Source: Ardenticatena sp.
GTDB taxonomy: Bacteria; Chloroflexota; Anaerolineae; Ardenticatenales; Ardenticatenaceae
Assembly (NCBI GenBank): GCA_015487975.1
Contig: WFOS01000022.1
Coordinates: forward strand, 51,732-115,731
Direction: 5' to 3'
Length of the DNA stretch: 64,000 nt
Position numbers and translations under genes: made by a program. Below the pieces are notes generated by a model, which saw only the letters and a list, made by a program, of their open reading frames with translations, was not told where the DNA came from and did not search any database. Below are positions 48,284 to 58,687 of this stretch, piece after piece. Each line of letters starts with the position of its first letter. The stretch's first letter is position 1.

Positions 48284-49267
48284 TTAGTGAACGAGGTGAC
48301 ACGCAACGTAGTGACCACCGCCAGCATCTTTGAATTCCGGTTCGACCTCTTTGCACACATCGATGACAACCGGACAACGGGTATGGAAGCGGCAACCAGA
48401 TGGCGGATTGACTGGGCTGGGCACATCCCCTTTGAGGATGATGCGCTGACGCTGTGCTTCGATTTCCGGGTCTGGGATTGGGACTGCCGACAGAAGTGCC
48501 TGCGTGTAGGGATGCAACGGGTTTTCGTACAACTCGTTGCGGTCGGCCAGCTCCACAATCTTTCCCAGATACATCACAGCCACACGGTCGGAAATGTGGC
48601 GCACCACACTCAAATCGTGTGCAATGAAGAGGTAGGTCAATCCGAACTGGGCTTGCAAATCTTCCAGCAAGTTGATGACCTGCGCTTGAATAGAAACGTC
48701 CAGCGCCGAAATCGGCTCGTCGCAAACGATGAATTCAGGGTTGACGGCAAGGGCGCGCGCAATACCGATACGCTGACGCTGACCACCAGAAAACTCATGC
48801 GGGTAGCGCGTGACGAAATAGGGGTTCAACCCCACCACTTCGAGCAGTTCGGCCACGCGGTCGAGTTTTTCTTTTCCCTTTGCAATGCCATGCACTTCGA
48901 GCGGTTCACCCACGATGTCCCCCACGGTCATGCGTGGGTTGAGTGAGGCATAGGGATCTTGGAAAATCATTTGCATGCGGCGGCGCATACGGCGCAGCTC
49001 TTCACCTTTCAGCGTAGTCAGGTCAACCCCATCGAAGTAGACATGACCAGCAGTGGGGCGGTATAGTTGCAACACAGCCCGTCCCGTGGTGCTTTTGCCA
49101 CATCCCGATTCACCTACCAAGCCCAATGTCTCACCACGCCGAACGGTGAAGGAGATATCATCCACCGCTTTCACATCGCCAATGTGGTGTTGGATGAGAA
49201 TCCCCTCGGTGATGGGGAAGTACATTTTTAGTCCTTGCACATCGAGCAAGACATCACCCTGGCTCAT
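48284..49267 (-). CDS. oligopeptide ABC transporter ATP-binding protein (OppF-like), locus C
   Basis: [28 protein letters not shown]; start overlaps stop of the OppD gene. Confidence 0.95.
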   Translation of the reverse strand: MSQGDVLLDVQGLKMYFPITEGILIQHHIGDVKAVDDISFTVRRGETLGLVGESGCGKSTTGRAVLQLYRPTAGHVYFDGVDLTTLKGEELRRMRRRMQMIFQDPYASLNPRMTVGDIVGEPLEVHGIAKGKEKLDRVAELLEVVGLNPYFVTRYPHEFSGGQRQRIGIARALAVNPEFIVCDEPISALDVSIQAQVINLLEDLQAQFGLTYLFIAHDLSVVRHISDRVAVMYLGKIVELADRNELYENPLHPYTQALLSAVPIPDPEIEAQRQRIILKGDVPSPVNPPSGCRFHTRCPVVIDVCKEVEPEFKDAGGGHYVACHLVH

Positions 49268-50286
49268 TGAGATTCCTCCGTGTTGGATGCATGCCACTGA
49301 TGCATAATCTCAGCCCCTTCTGGTTTGACCCAGCATGCACTGTAATGCCCCTTGCTGACTTCTTCGAGGGGTGGATCGACTTCCCAACATTTTTCGATGG
49401 CAAAACGACACCGAGGGGCAAAGGGGCACCCAGTGGGATAATCAATCAAGTCGGGCGGCAACCCTTCGATGGCTTGCAAACGTTCACGTTGTTTTTCATC
49501 CAGGCGCGGGATGCTTTGCAGCAGACCAATCGTATAGGGGTGGCGAGGGTTCTTGTAGAGTTCATGCACGGGCGATGATTCAACGATTTGCCCGGCATAC
49601 ATCACGATAATGCGGTCGGCAAGCCCAGCCAGAAGTGCAAGGTCGTGTGTAATCCAGATGACGGACATGCCGATCTCATCACGCAGGCGTTTCACAAGCT
49701 CCACAATCTGCGCCTGAATCGTCACGTCGAGCGCTGTGGTTGGCTCGTCGGCGATGAGCAGGCGGGGATGGCAGGCCAGTCCCATGGCAATCATTACACG
49801 TTGCCGCATCCCCCCTGAAAACTGGTGAGGATAGCTGTCGATCCGTTCTTCGGCCGCTGGAATCCCCACCATTTTGAGCAGCTCGATGGCACGTGCCCGC
49901 GCCTGCTGGTGGTTCATGCCCAGGTGGAGTTCGAGAACTTCGGTGATTTGACGCTCGATCGTCAAGACGGGGTTCAGGGACGTCATGGGGTCCTGGAAGA
50001 TCATGGCGATGCGGTTCCCCCGCACTTCGCGCATTTCTTCCTTGTCGATTTTGAGCAGGTCGCGCCCTTCAAACCAGACCTCCCCGTTGGTAATCTCACC
50101 AGGTGGTTGGGGAATGAGGCGCATGACCGACAACATGGTCACACTCTTGCCGGAACCAGATTCGCCCACGACGCCCAACGTTTCTCCTTCATCAACATAG
50201 AAGGAGACACCGTTGACAGCGTGGACGGTTCCATCCTGCGTGTGGAAGCGAGTTTCGAGGTTTTTGACTTCGAGTAATCGTCCCAT
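49264..50286 (-). CDS. oligopeptide ABC transporter ATP-binding protein (OppD-like), locus C
   Basis: [41 protein letters not shown]. Confidence 0.95.
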   Translation of the reverse strand: MGRLLEVKNLETRFHTQDGTVHAVNGVSFYVDEGETLGVVGESGSGKSVTMLSVMRLIPQPPGEITNGEVWFEGRDLLKIDKEEMREVRGNRIAMIFQDPMTSLNPVLTIERQITEVLELHLGMNHQQARARAIELLKMVGIPAAEERIDSYPHQFSGGMRQRVMIAMGLACHPRLLIADEPTTALDVTIQAQIVELVKRLRDEIGMSVIWITHDLALLAGLADRIIVMYAGQIVESSPVHELYKNPRHPYTIGLLQSIPRLDEKQRERLQAIEGLPPDLIDYPTGCPFAPRCRFAIEKCWEVDPPLEEVSKGHYSACWVKPEGAEIMHQWHASNTEESQ

Positions 50287-50403
50287 ACTTTCTCCTTTGA
50301 AAGGCTCTCGGTCCCCCTGGTGGCTTGGATTCCGGTGCACCAGTGTATCGAAAGTATGAAAAAGGGCAATTTGCTTTTTTTTACGGCTGCATCTTGCCCC
50401 ATA

Positions 50404-51393
50404 TCAGGTGAGACGGTCTTGCGGGTTCAGGGCTTCGTTCAAACCGTCTCCGATAAAGTTGAAGGCAAATGTCAACGCGGCGACGGCGAGACCCGGTGCC
50501 CACAACAACCATGGCGCCGATGGTGAACGCCATGATGCAAATTCGTTGTAAATCATTGCTCCCCATGACGGCGTTGGCGGGGTGATGCCAATACCCAGAA
50601 AGCTGAGCGATGCTTCCGCAACGACAGCGCTCCCCATGCTCATGCTCAGGGCTACGATGACGGGCGGCAAGGCGTTGGGAAAGATATGCTGCCACATAAT
50701 CCGCCACGGGGAAACGCCCAGAGCACGCGCGGCTTCGACAAATTGTTGTTCGCGCAGGCTCAATACCTGCCCACGCACGAGACGCGCCAGCCCAGGCCAC
50801 CCCACCAAACTCAGCGCGATGACGACGACAAAAAATTCAACATAGCCGGCTCGTACCCAGGGCTTGATGCGCTCGAATTGCGAAAGCCATGCCGCCAATC
50901 GTGGTTGCAGTGTGGCAGCCAGCAACAGGGCAAACAAAAGCCCCGGAAAGGCGAAGAGCACGTCGCTCAAACGCATCACGATTTCATCAATCCAGCCGCC
51001 AAAATAGCCGGCCAGCAGGCCGAAAAACACCCCCAACACAACGCCCACGACCGTGGCCGTCGGCGCGACGATGAGCGCTGTACGTGCCGCCCAAATCATG
51101 CGGCTGAACTGGTCGCGCCCCAACGCATCGGTGCCCAGCGGGTGCGCGAACGATGGCGGCTGATTCGCAGCGTTATAGTTGGTTTTGTCGTAGCCGTAGG
51201 GGGCAATCCAGGGTGCGAAAAGCCCCACCACAACCCATGTGAGTACGATCAGCAATCCGATAACCGCCATGCGGTTGCGGGCATAACGCCGTGTAAAATC
51301 GGTAAAACGTCGCCAGCGTACCTGCCACACGCTGACACGCAATGGGGCACGTCGGTCAATCGCAAGTTGCTCTGGCGTGGGCATCTGCATCAC
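50404..51393 (-). CDS. oligopeptide ABC transporter permease (OppC-like), locus C
   Basis: HPLGTDALGRDQFSRMIWAARTAL; EAARALGVSPWRIMWQHIFPN. Confidence 0.95.
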   Translation of the reverse strand: MMQMPTPEQLAIDRRAPLRVSVWQVRWRRFTDFTRRYARNRMAVIGLLIVLTWVVVGLFAPWIAPYGYDKTNYNAANQPPSFAHPLGTDALGRDQFSRMIWAARTALIVAPTATVVGVVLGVFFGLLAGYFGGWIDEIVMRLSDVLFAFPGLLFALLLAATLQPRLAAWLSQFERIKPWVRAGYVEFFVVVIALSLVGWPGLARLVRGQVLSLREQQFVEAARALGVSPWRIMWQHIFPNALPPVIVALSMSMGSAVVAEASLSFLGIGITPPTPSWGAMIYNEFASWRSPSAPWLLWAPGLAVAALTFAFNFIGDGLNEALNPQDRLT

Positions 51394-51431
51394 TCACAAT
51401 ACACACATTAAGTTGTTTCGGTTCAATTCTG

Positions 51432-52364
51432 TTACTGGTACCGAATGCGCGGGTCCACAAAGGCGTACAGAATATCCACCAGCAAATTCGCCAGGGCATA
51501 CCCGATGGCAATCAAGAGGACCAAGGCCATGATGACCGGGTAATCGCGTGAGAAAAAGGCCTGAAACGCCAGCCGACCAACGCCCGGAATGCCAAAAATC
51601 GTTTCGGTGATGAACGATCCCACGACCAAGCTCCCCAGCATCAATCCCAAAATCGTCAGCAAGGGGATGAGGGCATTGCGGAGCGCATGCACGAAGAAAA
51701 TGCGCCGTTCGTGCAATCCCTTCGCGTAGGCAGTGCGGATGTATTCCTGCGACAGCACATCAATCAAGTTGGCGCGGGTCTGCCGGGCAAACACAGCGAT
51801 TGGGCCAGCACTCATCACAATGACGGGCAAAATGATGTTGCGACTAAAAATGCCATTCCAGCCACCGGGGGGCAGAAGGCGCCATTTGTACGCGAAAAGC
51901 CACAACAGAATGGGGGCAATGAGGAATGTCGGCAACGAAATCGCCACGACAACACCCGTCATCGTCAGGTAGTCGAGCCAGGTGTTGCGTTTGAGTGCTG
52001 CAAAGACCCCTAGTGGGACCCCCACAAGCAGACTTACCACCAACACGACAGCATTGAGTTGCAACGTGATGCTGAGACTGCGTTTCAGCAAATCGCTGAC
52101 CGGGCGCCCACGCGCCATGGTAAGACTTTCGCCAAAATCGCCATGCAACGCCCGCCAGACATAGTCGGCGAATTGCACAAGCAAAGGGCGGTCGAGCCCC
52201 AGTTCGTGGCGCAAACGCTCGACCGCCTCTGGATTGCTATGTTGTCCCAACAAGAGTTGGGCTGGGTCGCCCGGGCCGTAGTACCCCAACACGAAGGTCA
52301 GAAACGTCACGATGAGCAAGAGGAAGGGCATCCAGAGCAACCGCCGCACAAGGTAGGCTGTCAT
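51432..52364 (-). CDS. oligopeptide ABC transporter permease (OppB-like), locus C
   Basis: MTAYLVRRLLWMPFLLLIVTFLTFVLGYYGPGDPA; RTAYAKGLHERRIFFVHALRNALIP. Confidence 0.95.
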   Translation of the reverse strand: MTAYLVRRLLWMPFLLLIVTFLTFVLGYYGPGDPAQLLLGQHSNPEAVERLRHELGLDRPLLVQFADYVWRALHGDFGESLTMARGRPVSDLLKRSLSITLQLNAVVLVVSLLVGVPLGVFAALKRNTWLDYLTMTGVVVAISLPTFLIAPILLWLFAYKWRLLPPGGWNGIFSRNIILPVIVMSAGPIAVFARQTRANLIDVLSQEYIRTAYAKGLHERRIFFVHALRNALIPLLTILGLMLGSLVVGSFITETIFGIPGVGRLAFQAFFSRDYPVIMALVLLIAIGYALANLLVDILYAFVDPRIRYQ

Positions 52365-52380
52365 GGCGAACCTCGTTGTC

Positions 52381-54084
52381 TCACCGTTCGATACGCACGT
52401 ACTTCAGCCGCGGTACGATGGTGGGCGAGAAACGCAAGCCCTTCACCCACGGTTTCACCAGCCAGTATTCTTTGCCATAGGAAAGTGGAATGAGGGGCGC
52501 ATCTTGCAAGATGAGCGCTTCGGCCTGCTGGTAGAGATCCAGCCGGCGTGTTTCATCTCGTTCCACGGCGGCTTCTTTCAGCAATTCATCCACCTGCGGG
52601 TTGCAGTAGCCGAAGTGATTGTCCAGGCTGTCGCAGGCGAACAAAATTTCCAGGAAGTTTTGCGGGTCGGGGTAGTCGGCAATCCACCCCAGATTGAACA
52701 TCTGGTATGGGTTGGGATCGCGTTGCAAGTCGAACAGGAAGGTGGCCCATTCGGTTTGTTCGATGGCCACCTGTATACCCAAGTTCTGCTGCCACATGTC
52801 CACCATTGCTTCGACGGAGCGCGGCACAGCGCCACCAGCCCCCGAAATGTGCAGAGTGATGTCGGGCAGGTTTTCGGCGCTGCCGTAGGATGATTCGGCC
52901 AGGGCGCGTTTGGCTGCTTCGGGGTCATATTCGTAGGCACGCACATCGGGGTTGTACCCAGGCATGCCAGGCGGCAAAATGCTGTGGGCGGGTTCCACCA
53001 GTCCTTCCATCACCACGTTGGCCAGTGCATCCACATTCACAGCCTGCGCGAACGCCTGCCGCACTTTGGGATCGTCGAATGGCGGCTGAGCATTGTTCAA
53101 GCCCACATAGCCCAACGACAACGTGTTGAAGGTCACCAGTTCCTTGTTGAGCGGGTCGGCAGGGTCTTGCACACGGGCAATATCGGCCAGCCCCACAGGG
53201 ACAGCATCGAGTTCATCGGTTTCGTACATGGTCATGGCCGAACCGCCCGAAAGCAGGTACACCACACTCACCGCAGGCTTGGGGTCGCCATAGTAGCGCG
53301 GGTTCGGTTCGAGCACGAGACGTTCGCCGAAGGTGTATTCCTTCAAAACGAAGGGGCCTGTGCCGTTGGGATTGTCGGACGCCCAGGTGCGCCCACCATT
53401 TTCGACCGTTTCGCGATCGACAACGAAGGCGGTGGGATAGGTGAGTTTGGCAAGGAAATAGACTTTGGGTTCGTCGATGGTGAGTTCGAGGGTGTAATCA
53501 TCAATCACGCGCACGCCGCGCACGTCATCCGCTTGGCCGCGCAGTTTCTCGCGACACCCTACGATATCACCCAGATAGGTGTCCGCCACAGGTGATTGCG
53601 TGCGCGGGTCGCACGCCCGTTCGAAGCTGTACTTGAAATCGTCTGCTGTAACGGGGCGACCATTGGCAAAGGTGACATCCTCGCGCAGGTAGAAGGTATA
53701 GACCGTGCCGTCGTCGGAGATCTCCCACGATTTGGCAATATCAGGTTGGACGGAGAGATCATCAGGGGCAATTGTGACAAGGCCGCTAAACAGTTCGACG
53801 ATGTACTCTGCGGATGTTGCGTCGCTGGTGAGCGCAGGATCCAGCGTCGGTGGTTCGCCACCAGGCAGACGCAGAACACCTTCACTGCTCCCGCTCGCTT
53901 GGTCTTTGGTTCCCGTTTCGGGTTGGGACTGCGATTCTTTCACAGCCGGGGTGCGTGTGTCTTCCACCGTTTCACGCTGGAAGAAGTAGAAGGCCCCCCC
54001 AATGAGCAACACGCACAGGAAGAGCGTGACGACAACACCCCCTAGCGCCAGCACGATGGCAAGTGTGCGATTCGAGTTGTTCAT
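52381..54084 (-). CDS. peptide ABC transporter substrate-binding protein, locus C
   Basis: N-terminal TM/signal; LRLPGGEPPTLDPALTSDATSAEY; family 5 SBP. Confidence 0.93.
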   Translation of the reverse strand: MNNSNRTLAIVLALGGVVVTLFLCVLLIGGAFYFFQRETVEDTRTPAVKESQSQPETGTKDQASGSSEGVLRLPGGEPPTLDPALTSDATSAEYIVELFSGLVTIAPDDLSVQPDIAKSWEISDDGTVYTFYLREDVTFANGRPVTADDFKYSFERACDPRTQSPVADTYLGDIVGCREKLRGQADDVRGVRVIDDYTLELTIDEPKVYFLAKLTYPTAFVVDRETVENGGRTWASDNPNGTGPFVLKEYTFGERLVLEPNPRYYGDPKPAVSVVYLLSGGSAMTMYETDELDAVPVGLADIARVQDPADPLNKELVTFNTLSLGYVGLNNAQPPFDDPKVRQAFAQAVNVDALANVVMEGLVEPAHSILPPGMPGYNPDVRAYEYDPEAAKRALAESSYGSAENLPDITLHISGAGGAVPRSVEAMVDMWQQNLGIQVAIEQTEWATFLFDLQRDPNPYQMFNLGWIADYPDPQNFLEILFACDSLDNHFGYCNPQVDELLKEAAVERDETRRLDLYQQAEALILQDAPLIPLSYGKEYWLVKPWVKGLRFSPTIVPRLKYVRIER

Positions 54085-54168
54085 GCTCAATACTCCTTGC
54101 GCTTCACAGTTGACGGGACTGGCAGGCATTCCAAGTGCGCGAAACTATACCGAGGGGCACGCTTGGCG

Positions 54169-55038
54169 TCAAAGGTCTTCGCGGTTCGTATGTCCGGCGA
54201 GAATGTGCAAATAGCGTTCCGCGTCGGCGCGGTGTTCAGCATGGTGAATGCGTTCGTACAAGGCAATCAAATTGCGTAACATACGTGCTAGCATCGCGAG
54301 GTCGTCTACTTCTTGAATCGCCTGAATGTGGGCCGGCATTCCCTGTGCAGCCATCCAGCGACGCAGGGCCTCGGTATCCAACACGCGCCCCTGGCGGAAT
54401 GGGTCGATGAAGATGTCGTATTCGGGTGGCCCGTAGCGAACCACGAAATGCCCTGGCAATGCCACCGGCACCAGTGGTGCATTCAGGCGGCGGGCCACGC
54501 TCAGATAGACCACGCAGAGCGTGAGGGGCAAACCACGCCGTCGGGCGAGCGTTTCGTGCAAGAAGGCGTTGCGCGGATGATAGTATTCGTCGGTATCGCC
54601 CCGAAAGCCATGTTGCGATGCCAACCAGTCGGAGAGCAAGTATGCCCCAGTGAGCATGGCACTTTGTGAAACAGGTGGGGGAGTGTGCCCCACCAATGGT
54701 TCGGCCAGTGCATCCAGTTGTTCTTTCAGGTGGAGAGGGTCGATGTCAGGGTCCGCCCAACGACTTACCAGGATAGCCCCGTCCTCGACATTGGGAAGAC
54801 GAGCAAGGCGTTTCCACTCCTCATCGAGGGTATGCGCCCAGATACGACGGTAGAGGTAGCCAGCGAGGTCGGGCGCTTCATCGGCGAGTTCTTCCAAAAG
54901 GGGCAAGACGGCTTGCCCCGCGGCGATGAGTTCAGCCTGAGCACGACGGGCAATCGACTCGGTGGGATCGAGCGCGAGGGCGAGCAGGGCACGCAAGTCG
55001 TTTTCATCCAGCGGTCGGTGTTCGTGCAAGGGGTGCAT
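54169..55038 (-). CDS. SirB1-like transglutaminase-core family protein
   Basis: NAFLHETLARRRGLPLTLCVVYLSVARRLNAPLVPVALPGHFVVRY; DIFIDPFRQGRVL. Confidence 0.88.
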   Translation of the reverse strand: MHPLHEHRPLDENDLRALLALALDPTESIARRAQAELIAAGQAVLPLLEELADEAPDLAGYLYRRIWAHTLDEEWKRLARLPNVEDGAILVSRWADPDIDPLHLKEQLDALAEPLVGHTPPPVSQSAMLTGAYLLSDWLASQHGFRGDTDEYYHPRNAFLHETLARRRGLPLTLCVVYLSVARRLNAPLVPVALPGHFVVRYGPPEYDIFIDPFRQGRVLDTEALRRWMAAQGMPAHIQAIQEVDDLAMLARMLRNLIALYERIHHAEHRADAERYLHILAGHTNREDL

Positions 55039-55070
55039 ACGCCAATGCCTGTTGATTCATCAGGTTGCCA

Positions 55071-55128
55071 CCATGTGTGGGAGTGTATCGAGATCAAGGT
55101 GACCTCCCATGTGTGGGAGTGTATCGAG
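55071..55128. repeat. two 22-nt direct repeats, period 36, inside a 9-bp inverted repeat
   Basis: ccatgtgtgggagtgtatcgag at 55071 and 55107; tcatcaggt 55057 / acctgatga 55149. Confidence 0.8.
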
Positions 55129-55170
55129 CCCTGTTGCTTTTGACAAACACCTGATGATTGGTTGAAAAGC

Positions 55171-56994
55171 CTAATTCCGTCCAAACGAATCGCGCGGATT
55201 GCGCCGTTTGGCCTGGCGCTGTGCCAGCGCGGCGTATTCTTCCTGCGCCCGCAGTTGCAGGTCGTACATGTGGGCATACAGCCCCTGTTGCGCCAGTAAT
55301 TCGTCGTGTCTCCCCTGTTCGACCAGACGCCCTTCATCGAAAACGAGAATGCAATCGGCATGTTGCACCGCGAGCAAACGCTGAGCGATGATGAACGTGG
55401 TGCGCCCTTTCATCAAGCGGTTCAATGCGCGGCGTATGGTGTACTCGGTTTCCGTATCGACTGCTGAAAGCGAATCATCGAGGATGAGAATGCGAGGGTC
55501 TTGCAAAAGAGCGCGCGCAATGGCAATGCGCTGACGTTGCCCACCTGACAACGTGACGCCCCGCTCACCCAGCACGGTCTCGTAGCCATTGGGAAGTTCC
55601 ATGATGAACTCATGGGCAGCAGCGGCTTTGGCTGCGGCCACAACTTCATCTTCGGTCGCATCGGGGCGCCCAAAGGCAATGTTTTCGCGCACCGTGGTAC
55701 TGAACAAGAACGCATCTTGCAAGACCATGCCGATATGGCGACGCAGGCTCGCCAGCTTGAGCTGCCGCACGTCGTAGCCGTCTATCAGCACACGCCCAGC
55801 GCTGACATCGTAGAAACGGGGGATGAGCGATACCACCGTGCTCTTGCCCGATCCCGTTGGCCCCACGATGCCAACAACCTGCCCAGGTGGGACATGGAAC
55901 GACACATCGTGCAGAATGGGCTTCCCATCGTGGTAAGCAAACGAAACATGCTCGAACGTTACGCTTCCTCGCATAGCGGGTATCTCGATGGCATCGGGGG
56001 TATCTTCGATCGTGGGCGCAGTGTCCAGAATGTCGAAAATGCGCTCGGCACTGGCGGTGGCATCAGCAGCACGTGCCACCAGAAAGCCTAGCTGACGTAC
56101 AGGCGCGTTGAGTTGCGAGAGATACGAAACGAAGGCAAAGAGCGTCCCCACCGTCATCGAGCCAGCCAGCACCTGCCCTCCACCAAACAGCAACACCAGC
56201 CCAATGCTGAATGCAATCAGAAAGCTCATGAACGAAAAATTGTTCGCCCAGGTGTTCACCAGGTGCACACGCTGACGATAAAATCGTTCGTTTTGCTGGC
56301 GGAATTTTTGCAGTTCGTAGGGTTCACGCGCAAAGGCTTTCACCACTCGAATCCCCGTCAGGCTCTCCTGCATCACACTGCTGATGCGCCCCAGTTGTTC
56401 CTGCACAGCGTGGGACATACGGCGCAAACGTGTCCCCAGGCGCACGGTGATAGCCACCAGAATGGGCAGTGGGAGCAAGGCAACCAGCGCCAATGTGAAG
56501 TTGGCCCGCAACAACACCACGATAATGCCAAACAGCAGGACAGCGACGTTGATGAGTTGCAACAAGCCTGTGCCAGTGAACCGTTGGGTTTGTTCCACAT
56601 CCCCCGTAAGTCGGCTCATCAAATCGCCTGTTTGGGCACGGTCGAAAAAATCGAACGAGAGCCGCTGCAAATGTTCGTAGAGGCGTTGCCGCAGGTCATA
56701 CGCCACGCGGAACGAGAGCCACTGCCCGTAGAACATCATCGCATAGCCCGCCACCGCACGCAGGAGCGCCACCAGCAAAATGAGCAGGGCAGAGATGAGT
56801 AACACGCGCGTTTCACCCGCCAGCAAACCACGGTCGATAACATCGCGCACAATCCAGGGCACGACGAGGTTGAGCGCAGTGACGGTGAGCATCGCGCCGT
56901 ACGCCAACACCAACTGGCGTGGATAGGCGAAAATGGCACGCAACAAGCGCCGCATTGTGCCTGCTGAGGACCAGGAAACGCGCTTCATTCTCAT
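55171..56994 (-). CDS. ABC transporter, fused membrane and ATP-binding domains (exporter type)
   Basis: [51 protein letters not shown]. Confidence 0.96.
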   Translation of the reverse strand: MRMKRVSWSSAGTMRRLLRAIFAYPRQLVLAYGAMLTVTALNLVVPWIVRDVIDRGLLAGETRVLLISALLILLVALLRAVAGYAMMFYGQWLSFRVAYDLRQRLYEHLQRLSFDFFDRAQTGDLMSRLTGDVEQTQRFTGTGLLQLINVAVLLFGIIVVLLRANFTLALVALLPLPILVAITVRLGTRLRRMSHAVQEQLGRISSVMQESLTGIRVVKAFAREPYELQKFRQQNERFYRQRVHLVNTWANNFSFMSFLIAFSIGLVLLFGGGQVLAGSMTVGTLFAFVSYLSQLNAPVRQLGFLVARAADATASAERIFDILDTAPTIEDTPDAIEIPAMRGSVTFEHVSFAYHDGKPILHDVSFHVPPGQVVGIVGPTGSGKSTVVSLIPRFYDVSAGRVLIDGYDVRQLKLASLRRHIGMVLQDAFLFSTTVRENIAFGRPDATEDEVVAAAKAAAAHEFIMELPNGYETVLGERGVTLSGGQRQRIAIARALLQDPRILILDDSLSAVDTETEYTIRRALNRLMKGRTTFIIAQRLLAVQHADCILVFDEGRLVEQGRHDELLAQQGLYAHMYDLQLRAQEEYAALAQRQAKRRNPRDSFGRN

Positions 56995-57830
56995 AACTCC
57001 AATCCCAGGCGTTCGCGCCATTCGCGCACCCGCGCACGACGTTCAGCACGGGCAGCCAGGGCTTCTTGCGATGGCTGTATCAGGTGGGCGTCGAGTGTGT
57101 CGAGCAGGTCGGTGATCTTGTTGAGCAGCTGCGTCACAGGCGCAACCAGTCCATCCACCAGCGGATCGAGCAGGCGCACATCGACATTTCCAGCCGCTGT
57201 ACGGGGGAAGAATGTGGCACGCACGGGCTGAATCAGCCCGGTGTCGATGGCAACGACACTTTCGGGAATCTGTGCCACCAATGCGGCCATTTCGTCGAAG
57301 ACGGCAGTTGCCTGTTCTCCCACCCCAAACGGCAGATACCCGAGCATGCGACGCAAAAAGTCAGCAGTACGTTGCGCAATGCCACCCGTGCGTGCATCCG
57401 CCGCCACCAGCGCCTCTTCCAGCCGTTGCAGGCCAGCGGCAAGTGCCTCTACAACCTGCTCGGCAACTGCCAGACCATCATCTAGCACGGCCAGCCCGTC
57501 ATCCAGTTGTTTGAGCAGGTCGGTAGCGTGCTGAATGCCCCCCTGCACACGCTGTACCATATCGCGCACCGCTTCGAGCGGTGTTGCCAGGGCAGACAAT
57601 CCACGCGCCAGCGTTTCATCCAGGCCGACACCTTCCAGCGCTTCGTAGGCGGCGACCAGTTCGCGCCATTCGTCCAGCGTCGCATCGAAAGCCGCCTGCA
57701 TCTCGGCACGCACGGCGGCTTCCCGCCGTTCAGCGCTTTCCGACCAGGCCACGCCGCCACCAGTCGCAGCACCAACGAGCGCGCCCAGCCCTCCCAAGAG
57801 AAGATCCCGACGATTGAGGTTGTCGTGCAT
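56991..57830 (-). CDS. hypothetical protein with Tat-like N-terminus
   Basis: MHDNLNRRDLLLGGLGALVGAATGGGVAW; helical remainder; ATGA overlap with ABC gene. Confidence 0.75.
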   Translation of the reverse strand: MHDNLNRRDLLLGGLGALVGAATGGGVAWSESAERREAAVRAEMQAAFDATLDEWRELVAAYEALEGVGLDETLARGLSALATPLEAVRDMVQRVQGGIQHATDLLKQLDDGLAVLDDGLAVAEQVVEALAAGLQRLEEALVAADARTGGIAQRTADFLRRMLGYLPFGVGEQATAVFDEMAALVAQIPESVVAIDTGLIQPVRATFFPRTAAGNVDVRLLDPLVDGLVAPVTQLLNKITDLLDTLDAHLIQPSQEALAARAERRARVREWRERLGLEL

Positions 57831-57878
57831 GTCACGCCCTCCTTTCAACACGTGGGCAAACGTGGCCTGCCGGATGGA

Positions 57879-58661
57879 TCAGCCCAACGGCCAGCCCAAC
57901 ATCAAACCGCCATCGACTACCAACACCGACCCTGTGGTGTAGTCGGAATAGGGCGAAGCGAGATAGAGCGCCGCTCCAATCAGATCTTCGACTTCGCCAA
58001 AGCGCCCGGCTGGCGTGAGTTCGAGCATTGGTTCGGCAAATTGCGGGGTTGCCCAAATGAGCTGGCTGAAACGGGTGCGGATGAAGCCTGGCGCAATCGC
58101 GTTGACGTGAATGTTGTCGGAGCCCAGTTCCACGGCAAGGTTCTGCGTCAGCATGATGACGGCGGCTTTGCTGACGCTGTAAATCCCCATGCCGGGCGCC
58201 GGTTTCAAGCCGGCAATGCTGGCTATGTTGATGATTTTGCCGCCCCCCACGGTCCGCATGTGCGGCACAACAGCACGCGCCATGCGGGCATAGCCAAGCA
58301 CGTTCACATCCATGATTTTCTGCCACACGGCATCATCGGCATCGAGGATGGGGCCAAAATGGGGGTTGGTCGCCGCATTGTTGACGAGAATATCGATGCG
58401 CCCGAAGGTTTCTCGCGTGCGTGCTACCAAGTTCTCGATCGCATCGGGGTCGCCGACGTGCGTCGCAATGGGCAAGGCTGCGCCCCCATCCGCGCGAATC
58501 TCCTCGGCAACAGCGTCCAGCCCTGCCTGTTTGCGGCTAGCAAGCACCACTGCCGCGCCGGCGTGTGCGTAGGCTTTGGCGATCGCCGCCCCAATCCCAC
58601 GGCTGGCGCCTGTGATGATGGCCACTTTACCACTCAAATCGAAGGTGGGTTTGGTCGTCAT
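57879..58661 (-). CDS. SDR family oxidoreductase
   Basis: [21 protein letters not shown] (TGxxxGxG); [16 protein letters not shown] (YxxxK). Confidence 0.95.
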   Translation of the reverse strand: MTTKPTFDLSGKVAIITGASRGIGAAIAKAYAHAGAAVVLASRKQAGLDAVAEEIRADGGAALPIATHVGDPDAIENLVARTRETFGRIDILVNNAATNPHFGPILDADDAVWQKIMDVNVLGYARMARAVVPHMRTVGGGKIINIASIAGLKPAPGMGIYSVSKAAVIMLTQNLAVELGSDNIHVNAIAPGFIRTRFSQLIWATPQFAEPMLELTPAGRFGEVEDLIGAALYLASPYSDYTTGSVLVVDGGLMLGWPLG

Positions 58662-58687
58662 GGATGCCTCCTCTGCTTTGCGGTTGG

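Noticed and set aside
55071-55128. Possible CRISPR array
   Set aside because: Only two repeats with a 14-nt gap; no third unit and no cas1/cas2 nearby
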